A DNA stretch of 64,000 bases from assembly GCA_947652115.1 (NCBI GenBank), contig OX393561.1, positions 9,409,164-9,473,163 on the forward strand. The letters run 5' to 3'. The stretch comes from Blastomussa wellsi. Taxonomy: Eukaryota > Cnidaria > Anthozoa > Scleractinia > Plerogyridae. Below the pieces are notes generated by a model. That model worked only from the letters and a program-made list of their open reading frames with translations, made no database searches and had not been told where the DNA came from. This document shows, piece by piece, positions 58,899-64,000 of the stretch. Both the position numbers and the translations under genes were made by a program. The stretch's first letter is position 1; each line of letters begins with the position of its first letter.

Positions 58899-59279
58899 AG
58901 GTAAATCTGGGAGGATAAAAAATAATATTTATTGTGCTGCGTAAAAATGGAAAATAAAAGCAAAACCAAGATTTTACAAATAGTCCGTTTTATTCGCTGT
59001 TTTAGCTTCTGTAGCCTGTGACAGTTGGTTAGATAAGGGATCACCTAATCCCGGTGTCGCCGCCTAACTTTCCCACCGTCTCGGCTACGTAGTAAGCTGC
59101 TTGGACAGCTTTCTCTTTCCCTGTTGCCCACTAAACCTTAGGGCTCGTTAATTATTCGATATGGCTGCCAGCACGCGAAGTTTGCACGGATTATTATTAA
59201 TAACAATATTGTTTTACTTTCTGAAAGGAAGAGAAATAAAGTGAATCTTTTTTTCACCAGTACACCCGGTTATTTTCCA

Positions 59280-59371
59280 GGCCCCGGTTCTTCAAAGACT
59301 GGATAACGCTATCCACTGGATAAATCACTATCCAGTGGATAGTGCAGTTTGTTTTGCCAACACTTATCCAC

Positions 59372-59407
<36 letters not shown>

Positions 59408-59426
59408 TCTTTGAACAACCTGGGCC
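59280..59426. mobile_element. 147-bp palindromic MITE
   Basis: Left arm GCCCCGGTTCTTCAAAGACT and the mirrored right arm ending CCTGGGCC enclose repeated blocks of TATCCACTGGATAAATCACT in both orientations. It is almost a full-length hairpin and has no coding capacity. Confidence 0.88.
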
Positions 59427-61160
59427 AGCATTGTGACATGTTGTTATTAGAAGAATATAGCCTTCTTACCTGATCTTAAGTAAACTTTTCGTCGCAAGTT
59501 CCCAGCCGGTCTTAGCGGTAACATGAACGCTTTTTCAAGTTCAGTATTTTTTTGTCGTTTTTCCGACACTTGGCGAAGTGGCGTAACCATTGCCTTAACT
59601 TTTAGTTCGAATATTTCGTGACGAGAAAAACGTAAGGTTTTGTTATTATGAGGTGCTTTGTGCTAAGCCGGAGCGTGAATCCCCAATATCGTTATTTATG
59701 TTGTTATATATCCCTTTATTTCTCTTCTTCCTATGAATCTGTCATTGAAAGCTTGAGAATCGTTGTTGGATGCCATTTTCTTTTGCATTTTGTGTTGTAC
59801 AGTACACAACGAAAGGAAACGGTTCAACGGAAGTTTAGGTTTTCAAGAAATAACGTCGTCGTTATAAAGGGACTTTTTAGGTCACGCTAAGTTAAAGAAG
59901 CTTTGTCACGCGCTTGCTCCATCTTGAAAAGATTAGCCCAATTTTTTTTCAGTTACAATCCCTCTCAATCTTCCTCGTTCGAAGCTATCCTTGTTTATTC
60001 TCATCTTCTTATAACCACTTTAGTGTTTCCTTTGATCTGAAGGTTTGAAAAATTTAGCCCACATTTTCAAATCGCCATCTCCAATCCGTTTCAGTCTTCT
60101 CCATCCTCAGCCATCCTTGTTCGTTTTTTGTGTAGTATCACTCCTTTGGTGTTTTTTCCTTAGCAAACTATTATTTTTAGGTTTCCTAAATTTTAAGGGT
60201 AATTTAGGTTGTCGAAGAAATAACTCAAAATATCGTGACCTAGTTCCTTTAATTTCTTTCATGGCGATATTCGTAAAACCTCCAATAAGTGCTGAGTTAC
60301 CATTTTGTTTATTGGGATAGATCGATTTTATCATAAAAGTTTATCTAAGTTTTCTTTGTTGGAAATTTCGAAAATCACAAGAAGCCGCTTAAATAACCAT
60401 CGTGACCTAACAGTTGCCCCTTTGCAACAACGTATGTTGATATTTATGCATTCTTGCCCGATCAGTAAATATTGGTTTTCGGTATATACCAAAGCGGTGA
60501 ATATTGCTTTTCGCGTGATATGATTGGCCACTGATCCAACTCAGGAAATGCTACATGCAAAGATGAATTCTTTAGCGAAGTAGTTTTCGCCTTAAATAGC
60601 TATTCTCTGTTTTGGTATATGCTCTGAAAAACGTCAATTATTCACCTCAGTGTTGGTGAATAATTGGAGGGTTCGCTCCTTCAAGTTGGTGAAAAAGTGT
60701 ATAAATTATCCACGATATCAAATTGATATTTTCGTTTATTTGTTGAAATTACAAAGGTAGTTTTTGGTTCAGTAAAAGCAGTTGATAATGTGCTCTTTCA
60801 CTGTCATAACATTACGCGTTTTCATGTAAATTGGCCGGAATTCCTTTTAGGACGAACCTGGGACAAATGCAGCGTTCAATAATTTGTGTTCAAATTGCTC
60901 TCGAAAATTTTGAAACGCGACAAAGCAGTGAGGTCTGCTAAAAGAATTTGCTTATGAATTTGATAAGCTAGCTAGGATTTGCTGGAATTTGGGAGGTCGC
61001 TTTTATAATTTTCAAAATTGCGATTACCCGCTTCCCAACAATTCTTGAATATTTGGTCATTGGATTAGACTTGCCATATTCTTGGCAAATTCGCGCGAAA
61101 AACCTCCCCAATTGAGAATTAAGTCTTCATAATATATACATAGGTTATACATAGGACAAC

Positions 61161-61383
61161 ATTCACACCAAAGCTATTTAAAACACGTTAAAACGTTGTT
61201 TAGTTAAACAAGGTTTAAAATTGTTTTCTTAATACAAGTTGCTAACTGATGTTTGCTCAAATTTGGCACAACGAAAGCACACAATAGAATTTACTCGAAG
61301 CCTAAAATTCAGTCTTCAGTCTTCTGTTACTGATTTCATTTTGTTAAACATTGTTTGATTAAACATGCTTTGTTGGTGTGAAT
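61161..61383. mobile_element. Fold-back element candidate
   Basis: ATTCACACCAAAGC at the left end is mirrored by GCTTTGTTGGTGTGAAT at the right end. The interior contains GTTTAGTTAAACAAGG-like words in both orientations. It is non-coding. Confidence 0.6.
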
Positions 61384-62623
61384 GGGGTTCTAGCCATGTC
61401 TAGTAAGCGAGGAATTCTTGCTCAACCAAATGCAGCTCTCGATTGACTGCTAAATATTATGGGAAACTAGATTCTAGCAATTCTAAAATTTGTTGGTGCT
61501 CTGGCCTGGGGACAGGATGTTCAAATTCGGTTCTGTTCAATGTTAATATCGTGTATTGGAGGTAACCAACCAAGTCGCTTTGCCGGTGGGTACATGGCAC
61601 GAGGAATCTTTCTTGTGCCAGAATTCATTCTCGTCCCGATAGCCCTTTTCGTTTGCTCTTAGCCAGCGGGGCCTTGGGACGAGAAACGAAGGGCTCTGGG
61701 GACAGGATTTTCAAAAAAAAAAATCGATTTTGTTTTTGTTGGCTGTTTGAGAACAAAGAAATCTTTAACGGATGTCAAAATGTTCGTCGGCCGCCATATT
61801 GCAGGGAAGAGCATTAATTTCTTTTAAAATAGAGCGGTTATTATGCAGTTTATTTTGGAATATTTTCTCTGAAGGAGGCGTAATTAGATTGTTTTCAATC
61901 GTCATGTATGTATAAAATTGCATAGTAGGGTTTACGCCTTTTTCGTTAAAATTATGCATGTTTTCCAATTTATACATAATGTTTCCAGCTCGATCTCAAA
62001 GATGATTTATTCAATTTGCGAACTTTGTGTAAGGATCAGATTTTCTTCATAATTGACATGTAACTAAACAAAATTCCTTTAGGTTGTATAATAAGTTATT
62101 ACCGAAATTGTAATGGAGAGATTCTCGCAAATAAAGGTGCGAATATTTGGAACGGCGGAGGGTTTGGTTCAGTTTTCATTTAATTCTAGCGTAGGACGAA
62201 AAGCTTAGCAAGCACAATCTATGAACCTTTATCAATGTACTCGTAACGCAAGCTGTCTTGTGACCAGATCCCCATATTCAAAGAAAAAGCAAATGTTTAG
62301 AAAATTATGACCAAAATCAATATAATATATCGATTAAACGCGGAGCTCCAATATGATACCGGCCAGCGGATACCTTCTTTTGACAGCTGTCAATTGATCA
62401 TAACATCGCAAAGATCTAAGCTTGTGGGTAACTTTTTATTCCTGTAAAACTTAAAATAACATGTGTTAACTCGACCTGAGCCCGCAATATTCCCACACGA
62501 TACTCGTCAGCGGATACTTTGTGGCGACGTTGTTGGTCGTATGCGCCCACGAGCCATTCCGCTAGCCATTTTCACAATGAAAATTGGACTACACGGGTCA
62601 CTGAGTATGGTGCTCCGCTATAT

Positions 62624-62690
62624 CCTCGCTTTCAAGTAAACGATCTTTCTGGATTAACCTCGCTTTCAAGTCAACGATCTTTCTGGATCT
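62624..62690. repeat. Two-copy 34-bp tandem repeat
   Basis: CCTCGCTTTCAAGT begins each copy (62624 and 62658), followed in both by AACGATCTTTCTGGAT. Confidence 0.85.
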
Positions 62691-64000
62691 GGAAAACAAA
62701 TTAGGGATTTGATAAGGAAAGCAGTTTACAATTTGCAGTACTTGTATTCTGTCTGGTGTTAAAAAAGGAATACTGACTGAAAACACGAAATGGACATAAC
62801 AACATAAAGCAAGATCGATCAATCGTTTCCTTATGTCATTATGTTCATAGCTTTGTGTCATTATGTTCCTACTATATGTCGTTATGTTGTGTTGTTCACA
62901 CTGGTGGCATAAAGCATATAAGTGTGAGGTCTTTTTTTCATTTGCGTGACCTTCTCGTTTTGTCGGCCTTATGTCGCTAATGTGAACCTCCTCCATGGGG
63001 CAAACACAGCAAAGAATCGGCCAAAACAAACATTCCATTGTCGGTGCAAAATATCATGCGATTAGCAGTGCAGACCCTTAAATAAGAAGGGGGCCGGCTG
63101 TTGAAAAATAAAATTCGGCCATGCGGACTACACTTAAATCTTAACATGGTGGGCGGGGAGAGGAGTGGGGGGGGATCCCTAGATCGGGGGGGATCCCTAG
63201 ATCCGCCACTGCTTAGTTTGAATTCATTTTGCATTCAGGCCGCCAGGTATGCTGGAGTGAAATCAACGTCGCCCGTTTTCACCCCACCACCATCCCCCTC
63301 CCTCCTTTTCAAACCCCTTCCCCCAAATAAAAAGACATGAAAGTCATCTTTAGATTTGGTCAACAAGTTTTTACATTTTAAAAATATTCAGTTGATTTTA
63401 ACGGTAATTACATTTCCGTGCTAACGTTGAAAATCAACTAAAAGACTTGTAAGGTCCTGTATACTGAAATATCCATGCAATAAGGTAGAGAATGGGTTTT
63501 ACTGATGCGATTACAAGGTTTCTCAGTGCTTTACCGTTTTAAACCGATATTCATATAAGCGTATTATTTACGAAACCTGCATTGAATGGCTAACTTGAAT
63601 TGTTTACTTTTTGGACTGCACGTTGCATGTTGATAGTATAATCATTTTCTTGTAGTAATTAAAATAATTTTGGCCCGGCATACGCTACGGTAAATGATTT
63701 TAAATGTGGTATGTGGTTCAGAAAATGTTTGGCTTGTAATTTTGCCGAACATAATGGCCAACAGGTGTGTGGTTTAATTATAAACGCAACGTTTTGCAAA
63801 CTATCTGCCGCCATGCATGTTTCCTTTACCAAACAAAACAGGAGAAAAAATAAGCAACCTTAATTTTCGGATTTACCAACCTGGTTGATTAAGTTGTCTA
63901 ATTCGACGAGTATTTAAAATTCCTTACGGTCATAATAAAACTAAAAACCTCTATCATTAAAACACAGATGACATTTGTTGCTATGACTAGAGCCGGCACA

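Larger units (their letters stand above)
59427..64000. other. Downstream stretch without a supported gene
   Basis: No splice-consistent exon was recognised. Small features: a perfect 12-bp hairpin CAATTATTCACC at 60637-60668, a fold-back element near 61161-61383, and a 34-bp unit repeated twice at 62624-62690. Near 63155-63210 are duplicated GGGGGGATCCCTAGATC words next to a GATCCGCCACTG end that resembles a DNA-transposon terminus. Confidence 0.6.

Overview
This is a window of animal nuclear DNA, most likely from an anthozoan cnidarian such as a stony coral. Genes are split by GT-AG introns, the AT content is high, and many dispersed repeats of a cnidarian look are present (fold-back elements, tRNA-type SINEs, Penelope-like ends, Gypsy, ISL2EU and Ngaro-like elements). 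The species cannot be named from the sequence alone. There are no bacterial genes, rRNA genes, CRISPR arrays or convincing functional tRNA genes.

Host genes in order: (1) the last coding exon of a TYW2/TRMT12-type wybutosine tRNA enzyme (5578-6081, +), with the rest of the gene upstream of the window. (2) A complete six-exon mitochondrial 3-ketoacyl-CoA thiolase, ACAA2 (8312-14288, +). (3) A complete three-exon MZT1/MOZART1 (15112-19253, -), convergent with ACAA2 and sharing a two-way poly(A) signal cluster with it. (4) A complete 13-exon BORA, the aurora A activator (19656-30606, +), head-to-head with MZT1 across about 400 bp. (5) A complete six-exon DNAJC5/cysteine string protein (48969-58808, +). 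(6) An intronless leucine-rich-repeat gene (56068-57378, +) lying wholly inside intron 4 of DNAJC5. MZT1 and BORA both act in spindle and centrosome control, and to my knowledge they are also divergent neighbours in human.

Mobile DNA fills much of the rest. A structurally complete Gypsy element with identical 154-bp LTRs and a 5-bp target duplication lies at 62-4973. A second, heavily damaged Gypsy element (37927-46066) also has identical LTRs (130 bp). It is split by a 4.06-kb ISL2EU-type DNA transposon (39328-43391) that carries a THAP-domain DDE transposase and, on the other strand, a SAP/SWIM/YqaJ-nuclease protein with one premature stop. A 0.94-kb Ngaro-like tyrosine-recombinase element with split direct repeats sits in ACAA2 intron 3. 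A 5'-truncated L1/Tx1-type LINE with a 14-bp target duplication sits in BORA intron 4. Smaller items are LINE scraps, tRNA-derived SINEs, several fold-back elements, a 71-bp minisatellite inside MZT1, and at least three copies of a Penelope-like terminal motif containing a hammerhead-ribozyme-like core.

The stretches 31996-37926, 46439-48968 and 59427-64000 show no gene that I can support. All exon boundaries were set by hand from reading frame, splice consensus and family resemblance. No alignment or database search was possible.
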